NCBI GenBank assembly: GCA_045644465.1
Contig: JAZRGV010000008.1
Span: forward strand, 1 to 64,000
DNA length: 64,000 bases
Source of the DNA: HGM04593 sp045644465
GTDB lineage: Bacteria > Bacteroidota > Bacteroidia > Bacteroidales > Bacteroidaceae
Direction: 5' to 3'
Part shown: in pieces, positions 1 to 10,000 of the stretch
How the letters are laid out: the number at the start of each line of letters is the position of its first letter
How positions within the stretch are numbered: the first letter of the stretch is position 1
Notes under the pieces: model-generated
Told to the model about the DNA's origin: nothing
Database searches by the model: none
What the model saw: the letters and a program-made list of their open reading frames with translations, nothing else
Program-made: the position numbers and the translations under genes

Positions 1-20
1 GCTGTTAAGAAAAAAGGTTG

Positions 21-28
21 TATCTTTG
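21..28 (+). promoter_or_regulatory. Probable -7 element of the rpsO promoter
   Basis: TATCTTTG matches the Bacteroidota -7 consensus TAnnTTTG exactly. It lies about 85 bases before the rpsO start. The matching -33 TTTG would fall at or beyond the window edge and cannot be checked. Confidence 0.6.
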
Positions 29-112
29 CATCCGCGTTGGCAACATAGTGCGTTTTTAATGCATTCATTTGTCGGCCAAAAGATATTTTTAACCTTTTAA
101 AAACTTCAAATT

Positions 113-382
113 ATGTATTTGGATTCAGAGAAAAAGAAAGAGATCTTTGGCACATACGGAACGTCTACTACTGATACTGGTTCAGCAGAGAGCCAGATTG
201 CGTTGTTCTCATACCGTATTGCACACTTGACGGAGCACCTAAAGGCTAACCGTAAGGATTATAGCACACAGAGAGCTTTGACAATGTTGGTAGGTAAGCG
301 TCGTTCACTCCTTAACTATCTTAAGGAGCGTGATATCAACCGCTACCGTGCTATCGTAGCTAAGCTCGGCTTGCGTAGATAA
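113..382 (+). CDS. rpsO: 30S ribosomal protein S15
   Basis: Primary 16S rRNA-binding protein of the small subunit; it binds the central domain early in 30S assembly. The 89-residue product has the usual family length and the conserved regions: an N-terminal segment with GSAESQIA, a middle segment with LTEHL and a C-terminal RRSLLNYLKE. The ATG at 113 is the only start giving a standard N-terminus. The gene stands alone, with a promoter element at 21-28 and a strong terminator right after it, so it is likely monocistronic. The assignment is secure. Confidence 0.97.
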   Translation: MYLDSEKKKEIFGTYGTSTTDTGSAESQIALFSYRIAHLTEHLKANRKDYSTQRALTMLVGKRRSLLNYLKERDINRYRAIVAKLGLRR

Positions 383-400
383 TCTGCGTAATAAGCGTTT

Positions 401-437
401 AAAAAGCGAGAATTTCGATGAAATTCTCGCTTTTTTT
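401..437 (+). terminator. Rho-independent terminator of rpsO
   Basis: A perfect 15-bp inverted repeat (401-415 with 421-435) around a 5-base loop is followed by a T run. Because the stem ends in A and T runs, it could also stop minus-strand transcripts coming from the antiporter gene. Confidence 0.92.
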
Positions 438-468
438 ATTGTTTGCCCTTTTATATTCTTCGTTTCAC

Positions 469-1776
469 TCAAAATGACATAGGAGGTTTTTTAGCTCCTC
501 TTTTTATAATTATTGACCCCATTATCATCACTCCAATCAGCATAGGGTAGTATAGATTGGGGATTATTTCCAATGGCGAAACCTTTGCGAGTCCTGATGC
601 AATGAGTAACTGTGCGCCGTATGGGATTATTCCCTGTATGAAGCACGAGGTTGTGTCCATCAGACTTGCAGCACGACGTGGCTGAATGCCGAACTTCTTT
701 GATATGTCGCGCGATATGTCGCCGACCGTCAATATCGCGATGGTGTTATTTGCCGTGCATATGTTGGCAAGGGCTGTCAGTGCCGTTATCGCAAGTTCTG
801 CAGCACGTTTTGAGCGCATACGTAGTGTAACAATGCGTATGAGAAAGTCAATACCACCGTTGATGCGTACAATTTCCAGTAATCCACCTGCAAGCATCGT
901 CACAAGTATAAGCTCTGTCATTCCCATTATTCCGTTACCCATCTCTGTGAAAATACTTATACCATCGACTGTTCCAAATATAAGTCCCATAGCTCCGGCA
1001 ATTACAATACCCGTTATCAGCACTACAAGAACATTCATTCCCAAGAGCGCACAGATGATTACGGTAAGGTAGGGGATACATTTCAGTGCATCACTGATAG
1101 TAACTGAGGTACTTTCAATATGTTCAATGTTGTTTCCGCTGAAGGCATACAGTAGCAATGTTATTATGGCAGCAGGTGTAACAAGTCTTATGTTTGTCTG
1201 GAACTTGCTTCGCATCGAACACCCTTGAGTCTGCGTAGCGGCAATGGTGGTGTCCGAAATGAACGACAGGTTATCGCCAAAGAATGCACCTCCCACTACA
1301 ATTGCTACAAGCCATGCCGTGTCGCAGTTCATCTCTGTAGCAAGAGCTGTGACAACTGGTGTCAGGGCTACAATGGTTCCCACAGATGTTCCTATGGATA
1401 GTGAGATGAAGCATGCAGCAATAAATATACCTGCCGGCAGGAAATTGCTTGGAATAAGGTTAAGCGTCAGCTGTACCGTTGCATCAACAGCCCCCATTGC
1501 CTTGGCAAGAGCAGCAAAGGCCCCTGCAAGCACAAATATCCATATCATATACATTATTCGCGGGTTGGCAGCACCCTTCGAAAAACTGTCGATGCGTTCG
1601 TCAAGTGTTGCTCCGCGTGTTATTGTTACAGAGTAAATAGAAGCAACCATGAATGCAACAGCAATAGGTATGCGGTAGAAGTCGCCTGCAATTATTGAAC
1701 CAACAAGGTATATTGTCAACAGAATAATGATTGGGGATAGTGCCATCATCCCACGTCGTGTGTTTATCTTTTGCAT
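469..1776 (-). CDS. NhaC-family Na+/H+ antiporter
   Basis: Inner-membrane secondary transporter that probably exchanges protons for sodium; some NhaC relatives move organic solutes instead. The 435-residue protein is almost entirely hydrophobic helices. It carries the family hallmark GGAFFGDNLSFISDTTIAAT around residues 165-185, and a second conserved stretch rich in Asn and Thr (ANICTANNTIAIL) in the C-terminal half. Start at 1776 gives a short cytoplasmic N-terminus before the first helix. It is separated from the upstream surface glycosidase gene by a terminator, so it is probably transcribed alone. Family assignment is firm; the substrate is inferred. Confidence 0.88.
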   Translation of the reverse strand: MQKINTRRGMMALSPIIILLTIYLVGSIIAGDFYRIPIAVAFMVASIYSVTITRGATLDERIDSFSKGAANPRIMYMIWIFVLAGAFAALAKAMGAVDATVQLTLNLIPSNFLPAGIFIAACFISLSIGTSVGTIVALTPVVTALATEMNCDTAWLVAIVVGGAFFGDNLSFISDTTIAATQTQGCSMRSKFQTNIRLVTPAAIITLLLYAFSGNNIEHIESTSVTISDALKCIPYLTVIICALLGMNVLVVLITGIVIAGAMGLIFGTVDGISIFTEMGNGIMGMTELILVTMLAGGLLEIVRINGGIDFLIRIVTLRMRSKRAAELAITALTALANICTANNTIAILTVGDISRDISKKFGIQPRRAASLMDTTSCFIQGIIPYGAQLLIASGLAKVSPLEIIPNLYYPMLIGVMIMGSIIIKRGAKKPPMSF

Positions 1777-1807
1777 GGTGTTATTTTGGTTTTCTTGCGC
1801 TAAGATA

Positions 1808-1840
1808 ATAAAAAAAACAGTGCGCTCAATGAGCGCACTG
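1808..1840 (-). terminator. Terminator of the GH85-like gene
   Basis: On the minus strand a perfect 10-bp stem (1831-1840 with 1818-1827) and 3-base loop is followed by eight or nine T residues. It sits 29 bases past the stop of the glycosidase gene and isolates it from the antiporter gene. Confidence 0.9.
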
Positions 1841-1868
1841 CCGGCAACTTATATAAAGTGTCAGTTTA

Positions 1869-4862
1869 TTACTTTACAAGTACCTTTGCTGAACGCATAA
1901 CATTACCGTTCTGCATCTTCACAAGATATACACCTGCCTCAACTGCAACAGCTGCAGGGTTATTGTTAGCATATTTCACAAACTTGCCATCTGCTGTGTA
2001 AACCCAAGCCTTTTCAACGTTGTTGAAGAGGATTGCACCCTCTGCACCTTTAGCAACAGAAACTGTACCAGCTACAATGTTTTCAACAGATGTTCCACCA
2101 TTTAGGTTCTCAGGCTCTTCTGCCTCGCCCTGGTCACGTGTGTCAATTGCCACGCGTCCTGGATTGTTTCCTTTGATTTCAGCACTGAAGTCCATTGAGA
2201 AACCTTTAGCATGTAAACCTGTAGGGAGGAACATACCTGCGAACCAAGCATCAGAGAATACGATACGCAAGCGACTCTGTCCTGGAGTTGCATCCTCTGG
2301 TATCTTGAATGTGAATGTTAAACCTGGATCCTGGAATTCTGGAGTCGCTGCGCGGAGTGTACCTGCAAAGAAGATACGTTCACTAAGAGGATCGTCCTCT
2401 ATCGAACTAGGGTGATTGAAGTCACCACTTGCATCAAGGTCGAGCCATCCGCCTGCGAAACACCACTTCAAACCGTCACCATAGTTTGCACACTTAATGG
2501 TCATAGTAATCTCCTGACCTTGTTCTACTACGATAACCTGATCGCGAACATCTGCATACTGTGAACCATCAGCAACAGGGCCGTTAGCCTTATAATCAAT
2601 GTTCTGTGTAGCACCGGTTGTCTTAATCCACTCAACATAGCGTTCTCTACGTGCGATGTCCGCGCCTTCGCAGGCTGGATCCATAGCACTTACACCGTAT
2701 GTGTCCTCAACAACCTCCTCAGGAAGTGTGTTTTGGTTACCACGTGTGACCTCAACCCATGCAATAGGAGAGTATGTCTTGAGATCTGTAGAAACGGCAC
2801 GTATACCAATGAAAGGTACGTCCTCTACACTTTCGAATGTGATGTTAGAAACAATAGTAGCCCACTGTGATGTTGTACCTACCTGCGCAACCTTACCGTC
2901 CTCACCCATCTTCATGAGGATTTCGAAGTGGTCGATGTTTGCTTCATCGTTGTATACCAAGCCCCAATCAGCACGTGTAACAGCTGTTGCGTTCACGTCC
3001 CAGTGGAGTTTTACTGTCATCTTGTTCTTGTATTCATTCTTCACCTCAGCAACAACATCCTTAACCTCTGCAGGAGCTACGGCAGGAGAGTTGTCGTTAA
3101 GCTCAAGTTTACCAACATACAACTGATAGTTTGCGTTGTTGCCCTTTACGCGGAGACCAATGCGCTCCACAACATCACCGGCTGCAATACCGGCAAGGTC
3201 GAATTTCTTCTCTTCCCAGTTGTTGCCTGCAACATCACCGTAAGGATACTCTAACCAAGCATCGTTGCCCGCTTTCTTAACAATGAGATAAAGATCAGTA
3301 GCTTTTGTGTCATTAAGAGTTTTAACGGCAAGCTTAGCATAAGCATCTGCATTTGCCTTCAAGTTTGTCTTGAAGAGAATGATGTCTGTACCTTCTGCTG
3401 TTGAAGCACCTGTAAGTTCTATACATGAACCGCCTGTGTAAGCGTCAAGGTGTGTGTAGTTAACTTCGATAGCATTGCTGATATTTGTAGTGTTGCTCTT
3501 GTAGCGCAACCAACGATAAGTAGGAACGAGGTCCTGAGCACCCATATTGTACCAGCTGCTTGAGTGAGACATCTTACCCTTATAGTAGTAGCGGTCGCCG
3601 TTACCAAGTGTGAAGTGTGTGCGGAAGTGTAAGCCACCCTGAATTGCTGAACGCTCAGGAATCCAAGTAGCCATACCTGCAAATGTAGAAAGAGGAAGTT
3701 TGTCACCATCCTTCTCCCAGTTGTTACCGGTATTGCTTACTGCAGGACGTTCTGCTGGGTTACGGTAACCGCCTGAGAATGCGCGTTCAAGAAGTCTCTG
3801 ATAGTTGCCCTGTGTGTCGTATGGACCATCACCGCTATTGTAGCTCATGAAACGGCTTTGGCCATGTTCACCCCAAAGACATACACCTGCTTTGTGTGCA
3901 TTAGCATTTTCGTCGAGCGCTGTCCAACGGCGGTCCATACCAACAATCCATACGCCGGTATATACACCGTCTGCTGTGCCATATGCCTGCTCTGCTGCAG
4001 CAACTGTACTACCAATCATATAAGAGAAGTCGCCATTTGCATAGTTAAGCATTGTATCGTGTGTCTTACCGGTCTCTTTTGTTCCAAAGAGAGCGTCAGC
4101 ATTACCTACATTGAAACCTGAAGCTGATGTATAAATTCCGCTGTGGTAGTTGTCATAGCCACACTCTGCAGCATATTTCCATAGTTCTTTGTGGAATGCG
4201 ACTATGTCAGCATTGCTGTAGCTGTTGTCCTCCCAGTTGTAGTTGATACCATCGGCACCAAAGTACATCAAACAGTGGATAAGAGGCTTAACGTAAATGA
4301 ATTGATCATTTGCATCCTTTTGTGTAATCATAGCGCTGTATGTCTTGTCACCATCACCGGTCCAGCTTTCAAAGAATGCGATACCGCTGAAAATATCAGA
4401 ACCGTTGCGGTGTGCTGCGTCAACCCATGCACCCGGAGCCTGGAAGAATGAATGGTTCCATGAACCGAAGAGGTTAACATACTGCCACATTGAAAATACA
4501 TCGGCTGCGAATTTGTCATTAGGATAACCGCCAAGACCATCAGAACCCACATCCATAGGGATGTTTGTCCAAAGGTTACGTGTCTCGTAAGTTTGTGGAA
4601 CAAGACGGTCGGCGCGGCTCATGATGTTGGCACGACGAACGTGTGAACGAACGAATGCTATGTCCGATGCTTGAATACCGATGGTTGCGAATTCTTCCAT
4701 TGTTGGATAAACTCTACCGTCCTGGTGTACATCATAGAACAAGTCTAGCATCGCTTTTGTATCAAAACCTGAGAAATCATAGATTTCTTCGTTTTGAGCT
4801 GACACCGGAGATGCAAAAAGTGTAAGAGCCAGTGCTAATCCTGCGAAGTAACGTTTCTTCAT
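1869..4862 (-). CDS. Secreted GH85-like endo-beta-N-acetylglucosaminidase with type IX sorting tail
   Basis: Probably cleaves between the two core GlcNAc residues of N-glycans. The 997-residue protein has a signal peptide (1-22, ending SPVSA) and a GH85-like barrel (about 60-450). Barrel landmarks include WVDAAHRNG near 146-154 and FGADGINYNWE at 201-211. Within that, N209 and E211 fit the Asn-x-Glu pair that GH85 enzymes use as assisting residue and acid/base. A jelly-roll-like segment (about 480-630) ends in a cell-surface glycan-binding style. It is followed by a fibronectin-like region, a GEVED-like domain (about 780-890) and a C-terminal type IX sorting domain (about 925-997, YTADGKFV then GVYLVKMQNG). 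It lies downstream of susC-susD on the same strand, so uptake of released glycan is the likely partner function. GH85 membership is judged from motifs only. Confidence 0.82.
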   Translation of the reverse strand: MKKRYFAGLALALTLFASPVSAQNEEIYDFSGFDTKAMLDLFYDVHQDGRVYPTMEEFATIGIQASDIAFVRSHVRRANIMSRADRLVPQTYETRNLWTNIPMDVGSDGLGGYPNDKFAADVFSMWQYVNLFGSWNHSFFQAPGAWVDAAHRNGSDIFSGIAFFESWTGDGDKTYSAMITQKDANDQFIYVKPLIHCLMYFGADGINYNWEDNSYSNADIVAFHKELWKYAAECGYDNYHSGIYTSASGFNVGNADALFGTKETGKTHDTMLNYANGDFSYMIGSTVAAAEQAYGTADGVYTGVWIVGMDRRWTALDENANAHKAGVCLWGEHGQSRFMSYNSGDGPYDTQGNYQRLLERAFSGGYRNPAERPAVSNTGNNWEKDGDKLPLSTFAGMATWIPERSAIQGGLHFRTHFTLGNGDRYYYKGKMSHSSSWYNMGAQDLVPTYRWLRYKSNTTNISNAIEVNYTHLDAYTGGSCIELTGASTAEGTDIILFKTNLKANADAYAKLAVKTLNDTKATDLYLIVKKAGNDAWLEYPYGDVAGNNWEEKKFDLAGIAAGDVVERIGLRVKGNNANYQLYVGKLELNDNSPAVAPAEVKDVVAEVKNEYKNKMTVKLHWDVNATAVTRADWGLVYNDEANIDHFEILMKMGEDGKVAQVGTTSQWATIVSNITFESVEDVPFIGIRAVSTDLKTYSPIAWVEVTRGNQNTLPEEVVEDTYGVSAMDPACEGADIARRERYVEWIKTTGATQNIDYKANGPVADGSQYADVRDQVIVVEQGQEITMTIKCANYGDGLKWCFAGGWLDLDASGDFNHPSSIEDDPLSERIFFAGTLRAATPEFQDPGLTFTFKIPEDATPGQSRLRIVFSDAWFAGMFLPTGLHAKGFSMDFSAEIKGNNPGRVAIDTRDQGEAEEPENLNGGTSVENIVAGTVSVAKGAEGAILFNNVEKAWVYTADGKFVKYANNNPAAVAVEAGVYLVKMQNGNVMRSAKVLVK

Positions 4863-4994
4863 AAATACAGAAATTTGGTTAGTTAATGAATAAAATATTT
4901 AAAAAAAATGTTTTTTCTTACAATTTTTATCATATTACATCATATAGCTTGCAGAATGTAATATGAACACTTTGATATGTTAACTTCGTATGAG

Positions 4995-5002
4995 CAAATG
5001 TA
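4995..5002 (-). promoter_or_regulatory. Possible -7 element for the GH85-like gene
   Basis: The minus strand reads TACATTTG, a full match to TAnnTTTG, 133 bases before the start codon. No clear -33 TTTG is visible at the right spacing. The rest of the 4863-5189 interval is AT-rich and shows no gene. Confidence 0.4.
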
Positions 5003-5187
5003 ATAATATTTTTGAAACATACACGCATATTGCTATATAATTTTGACAATAATATTTTTAATTAATGTTTTGTCAGATGCAAAAAAAAGTGAGTATTTAT
5101 TTCTGTTTTTTCTATTATACTGCAAGCGCGTATCCTTCAAAGTTTTACTCTCTTTCTCTCCTTATTCCTGTTTTGGATTTATTATTA

Positions 5188-5227
5188 AGAAAGACCGGCA
5201 TCTCTTGAAATAGAAATGCCGGTCTTT
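5188..5227 (-). terminator. Terminator after susD
   Basis: A perfect 12-bp inverted repeat (5190-5201 with 5216-5227) begins 11 bases past the susD stop. The sequence after it on the minus strand is only moderately T-rich, so readthrough into the downstream GH85-like gene is possible. Confidence 0.7.
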
Positions 5228-5237
5228 AGTGTTGTTT

Positions 5238-7028
5238 TTAGAAGTTACTCTTTTTTACATCCCACCACAAGCGTGTAGCCTGTTCGTCATAACCTCCAAG
5301 AGCTGTGGTACCGCTGCTCTCCACAATCTCTATTGCTATAGGATCTGTCGGAACCCATGGAATGCGGCGAATGATGTCGCCATTCTCCAAACTTCCGTCA
5401 CCGTCATCAGGGTTGAGAACAGGAAGCAATCTTGGATAACCGGTTCGGCGCAGTTCTGCCCATGCCTCTGTTGATAGCGGGAACAATGCAATGTACTTCT
5501 GTGTAATGATTTTTTCGAGCATTGTTTCCTTGTCATCACCTTCGTTCCATTTTACACCAATCTTTGTAAAGCTTTCCCATGTGCCGTCGCCTATAGGGTC
5601 TTTTACAGTGTGGTTAATAGGGCTTTCCAGTGCCATGTAGTCTTTTACATAGGCTGAGTATTGAGGTCCTATTAACGGGTCTTCAAAATATGCATTTTCA
5701 ATACCACGATTGTAGAAGAATTCAGCAGTTCCACCCATGTTCCAACCACGCAAAGCGCCTTCTGCACGCAGGAAGTCAACTTCTGCAAATTTTACGAAGT
5801 AGAGAGGTGCAAGGGAACTTCCCAAAATGTTGCTGTCAAATTTTGAATATGCTTGATATTGATTTGATGCATATACCTGACCATTGCCTACAAGGATACC
5901 TTCACGAATTCCGTAAAAATCATCATTGGCAGGAGTCTTTTCACCGGTTCTTCTATCAACGATTTCATTGCTGTTACGTAGTACAAAATATTTCAAGTAT
6001 GGGTGGTCAAGACTCTTGAGCAATCCTATGAATGATGCGCTGAAACATAAATCACCCCAGCCCTGTATCTCCATCAGAGGATGCGCAAAACCTGATACCA
6101 TAGGATATAAGCCTTGCTGCTCTTCAGTACTTTCTATTACGCCGCTTGCAACAGCTTCCTCTGCCCATTTCTTTGCAGTTTCCGGCTGCACCTTAACAAT
6201 ATGCATTGCCATACGCAGTTTCAGAGAGTTTGCGAGCTTGATGTATGAATTCATGGTCTTATCTCCGTTCAGGAGGCTGCGGCTTGTCTGATGGTATGCG
6301 TCCAAAATGCCAACTATATTTTTCTTATACCAATCAGGGCGTTCTGTCTCGTAATGTTTAAGACATGCAACTATAGTGTCAAGATTCTCTACAATACCAT
6401 AATATATGGTTTCAAGGTCATTATAGTTTCTCGGGTCTATAGAATTTTCCTTGTCCTCAAGGTATGTGAACGGACCTGACAAATCTGCATTTTCCTGTGC
6501 CATTACGCAGTAATACAAAAGATTGATAGCCTTGATTTCAGGTATGGAATCAACCATAGGATGGCGCAATAAAGGCATAAGTACATTTTTTGCCATTCCG
6601 TATGCTCCCAATGGACCATTATTGAACTCTGCCGAAACATTGTATGTTGATGTGTGTGTGCCATACATGTAATCTTTGTGCGGCAACACAAAGTATTGTG
6701 CATATAGGTCTGGACCAAGAGAGTATTGACGTTGGTATGCATGAGCACCGGGCATACCATTTTCTTTACCGCCACGCATATTGTATTGTCCGGTAAGGCT
6801 CTGACCCAAATATCCATTTTTCTTAAGGGCGTCGATTGCCTCCTTCATACCTGCTTCGGTAGGTAAGTGTTTGTAATTGATGGCGTCAACAGTTCCTTTA
6901 TGGATTGTTGTTTCTAATTGCATAGAACCATTGCCAAGCTCGTCACCCGGGTCATCAAAATCCAAGCATGATTGCATTACAAATGAAGCAAATAGCATTG
7001 AGCCTGCAAGCATTATATATTTTTTCAT
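5238..7028 (-). CDS. SusD/RagB-family outer-membrane glycan-binding lipoprotein
   Basis: Surface lipoprotein that captures an oligosaccharide and closes over its SusC partner. The chosen start (7028) gives MKKYIMLAGSMLFASF followed by the lipobox cysteine C21, a proper lipoprotein signal; an upstream in-frame ATG at 7058 would place extra polar residues before it. The mature protein is about 575 residues, usual for SusD. It shows the helical TPR-like body and the family's C-terminal segment with WAELRRTGYPRLLP, where SusD proteins have a conserved E-x-R-R-T-G-x-P-R pattern. It starts 32 bases after the susC stop, so the two are an operon. The sugar is not readable from sequence; the adjacent GH85-like enzyme suggests N-glycans. 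Confidence 0.93.
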   Translation of the reverse strand: MKKYIMLAGSMLFASFVMQSCLDFDDPGDELGNGSMQLETTIHKGTVDAINYKHLPTEAGMKEAIDALKKNGYLGQSLTGQYNMRGGKENGMPGAHAYQRQYSLGPDLYAQYFVLPHKDYMYGTHTSTYNVSAEFNNGPLGAYGMAKNVLMPLLRHPMVDSIPEIKAINLLYYCVMAQENADLSGPFTYLEDKENSIDPRNYNDLETIYYGIVENLDTIVACLKHYETERPDWYKKNIVGILDAYHQTSRSLLNGDKTMNSYIKLANSLKLRMAMHIVKVQPETAKKWAEEAVASGVIESTEEQQGLYPMVSGFAHPLMEIQGWGDLCFSASFIGLLKSLDHPYLKYFVLRNSNEIVDRRTGEKTPANDDFYGIREGILVGNGQVYASNQYQAYSKFDSNILGSSLAPLYFVKFAEVDFLRAEGALRGWNMGGTAEFFYNRGIENAYFEDPLIGPQYSAYVKDYMALESPINHTVKDPIGDGTWESFTKIGVKWNEGDDKETMLEKIITQKYIALFPLSTEAWAELRRTGYPRLLPVLNPDDGDGSLENGDIIRRIPWVPTDPIAIEIVESSGTTALGGYDEQATRLWWDVKKSNF

Positions 7029-7060
7029 AATTATATTATTTTTACTATTGAAATTCAATA

Positions 7061-10000
7061 TTAGATGTTAAGCTTTATGTTCAAACCGAACGAACGTGGT
7101 GATGGGTAGTTGAAAATATCCACACCACCGAATCCGTTGGCTGTTGAGATAGAAACATCCGGGTCAACTGGTGCATCCTTATAGATGAAGAACAAGTTAC
7201 GGCATACAAATGAGATGCTTAGGTTCTTGTAGTCACCGAATAAATTACGGAATGTGTAGCCAAGTGACAATTCGCGCAGACGGAAGTTTGTTGCATCGTA
7301 AATATATTCTTCTGAACCGCTCTCACCCATTGCTGTGTAATAGTCTTCTACGGCAATCTTATCACGTCCGTCATTCAAGTATATTGCATGACGTCCATCC
7401 TCCATGTACAAATTGTGCTTTTCAGCGTATAGACGTGCTTCGCCACTACGTTCAGATGCACCAAATTTATCAAGATAAGCTTCTGTCATTGATATAACCT
7501 TTCCACCGATACGTCCATTGATTAGGAAGTATAGAGAGAAGTTCTTGTAAGTAAATGTATTTGACCATGATAACTGGTAAGGACTATTGAGGTTGCCTGC
7601 GTACTTCTGATATTTGCGGTTTTTCTCATAAGTACGTATCTTGTTGTTCTTGAGATCTACATAACCACCATATGAAGGTTTACCATTTGTTATGTAAATA
7701 TCACCGGCTTTGTGATACAACTCTCCTTTACCTTCCAGGTTGTAGTATGGAACTTGCTGCTCTACCATTACATTGTTTTCATCAGGAAGCATCTCAGTCT
7801 TGTATTCAACATAAATATCATTCTTGTAACGAGTGTAGTCGGTTATATAAATATCTCCGTATGCGTTACCTTTACGATACAACTGCTGGATTCTACCTTT
7901 TATGATGTCTTTTGTAATATCTTTGCTGTTTTCGAACTTATCCTCGTAGGTCTCAACAATCTTATTGTGGTTGTATGAGAAGTTTACATTTGTCTGCCAA
8001 CGCCAATTGTTGTTGATTTTCCAATCATATCCCAATGAAATTTCTACACCTTGGTTACGGATGATACCGGTATTAACAGGCTGTGGCAATCCGTTTGTTG
8101 AAGCAATTTCAAGATATGAATTGTGCATTGCTGAGTTGTAATATGTAATATCTGCGGTGAGGCAATCACGCAAGAACTGCATCTCAAGACCTGTCTCAAA
8201 TGACTTTGTCTTTTCGGGTATTGGAGTGAACGGGTTGCGTTGCATACCTCCTACAGCTCCTGTGCCTTCGTTCTTGCTTACTGCGTTATAAACGGCATTA
8301 GGAATAGAGTTACCTACCTCTGAATAGCTTAAACGATATTTGGCATAATCAAACCATTTAGGAAGTTTGATGATGTCGCTGAGTATGGCATTGGCACCTA
8401 CACCAAAGTAACCATAGCTCTCTTTTGTTCCAAGGTATGCGAACTGTTTGAATGGACGATACCAGTCGTGACGATATGAACCGTCAATGAATACAACGTC
8501 TTTCCAACCAATCTGTGCAGTTGCAAGCGCTGCCTGATCCCAATCACTGCTAAGGCTTTTTCTTGTTGCACCTCTATGACCATAGTGTGGCTCAAAACCG
8601 TTGATGACATCAGGTACATTTGTCACGGCATTGTTGTTCTCTACATATACGGTAGCTTGACCAATATTGGTATCTACAGTATTACCTTTTACTGTATGTC
8701 CAACATAACCGGCTGTTGCAGAAATTGACCAATCTTTAGCAAACTCCTTATTATAAGAGAGCATATAGTCGGTGTATATTTCGTTTGTACGGCTGTTTGT
8801 AAGGTAGTATCTTCCGTAGCGGTCCATATCTGTTGGTCCCCATGTGGTAGCATACACACCGCTTTCGCTTGTATATTTGGTGTGGTCAAGTGATACACGT
8901 GCCTGCAGGTTCAGACCTTCAATAATATTGAGAGTTCCGCTGAATGTTGCAGAGAAACGGTCTTCTATGTTTTCGCTGAAGTTCATGTTTGACAACCAGT
9001 ATGGGTTGTTTGTTCTTGCTTCAACGAATGGATATTGCTGCATAGGACCTGTCAACTCTTTATAGCCGTTGTTGTATTTGGTGATATTACCATTTTCGTC
9101 AAATTCGTAATATGTTTGTTCACCTGTATAATACTGCTGACCTGTTATACCATCACCATTCAAGTCTTCTCCTTCTTTCTCTGCTGCGAGAATCTGAGAA
9201 GACAACCATGTTCCTTCCAAGTTATAATTATTCTTGTAGTAGTCCATGTCAACGTCTCGAGGTGTTGTATAGAGGTGGTAAATTGGGTTACCTACTGTAC
9301 CACCACCGACACGGTTTTTGGTTTTTGCCTGATTGTAGTTGACATTTACATTAAGTGTGATTCTATCCCAGAGTTTGTATGTCTGACGGAATGCAAATGT
9401 GTTACGGTCGTAACGGTTTGATTCAACCATACCCTGTGAATATGTGTTTGAATAAGATGCATATGTCTGTATCTTTTCAGTACCACCTGAAACCGAAACC
9501 GAGTTGGTTGTCATTATACCGGTGCCGTAGAAATCGTTGATGTCATTCTTTGCAAAATTGCGGAGATATGCGTTATGTATTGTTCCTTCAGGAGAAATAA
9601 GTCTGTCTGCATTAGTCGATAGGATATGTTTTCCTGTACCGTTAAGTCTTTGTCCCCAGCTGTCGTATTTTATCGAACCTTCGTTTGCTGCATTGACTCT
9701 GTATGCTCCATAAGAGTTTTGCAGACGAGGAGTCAGCAACGGCATGTCAAAGTTGGTGTTTGAGTTGAATGTTACCTCCATTTTACCCTCTTTACCTTTC
9801 TTTGTGGTAATCATGATAACACCATTTGCTGCGCGTGAACCATAAAGTGCTGCGGCATTTGCACCCTTAAGCACGTTCATAGATTCGATATCGTCAGGGT
9901 TAATCATAGAAAGCGGGTCACTACCTTCTGAACTTCCATTTGACTCCAAGAATTCAGCACTGCCTTGCTGTCCGCGGATGTTGTTGGTCATTGGTACACC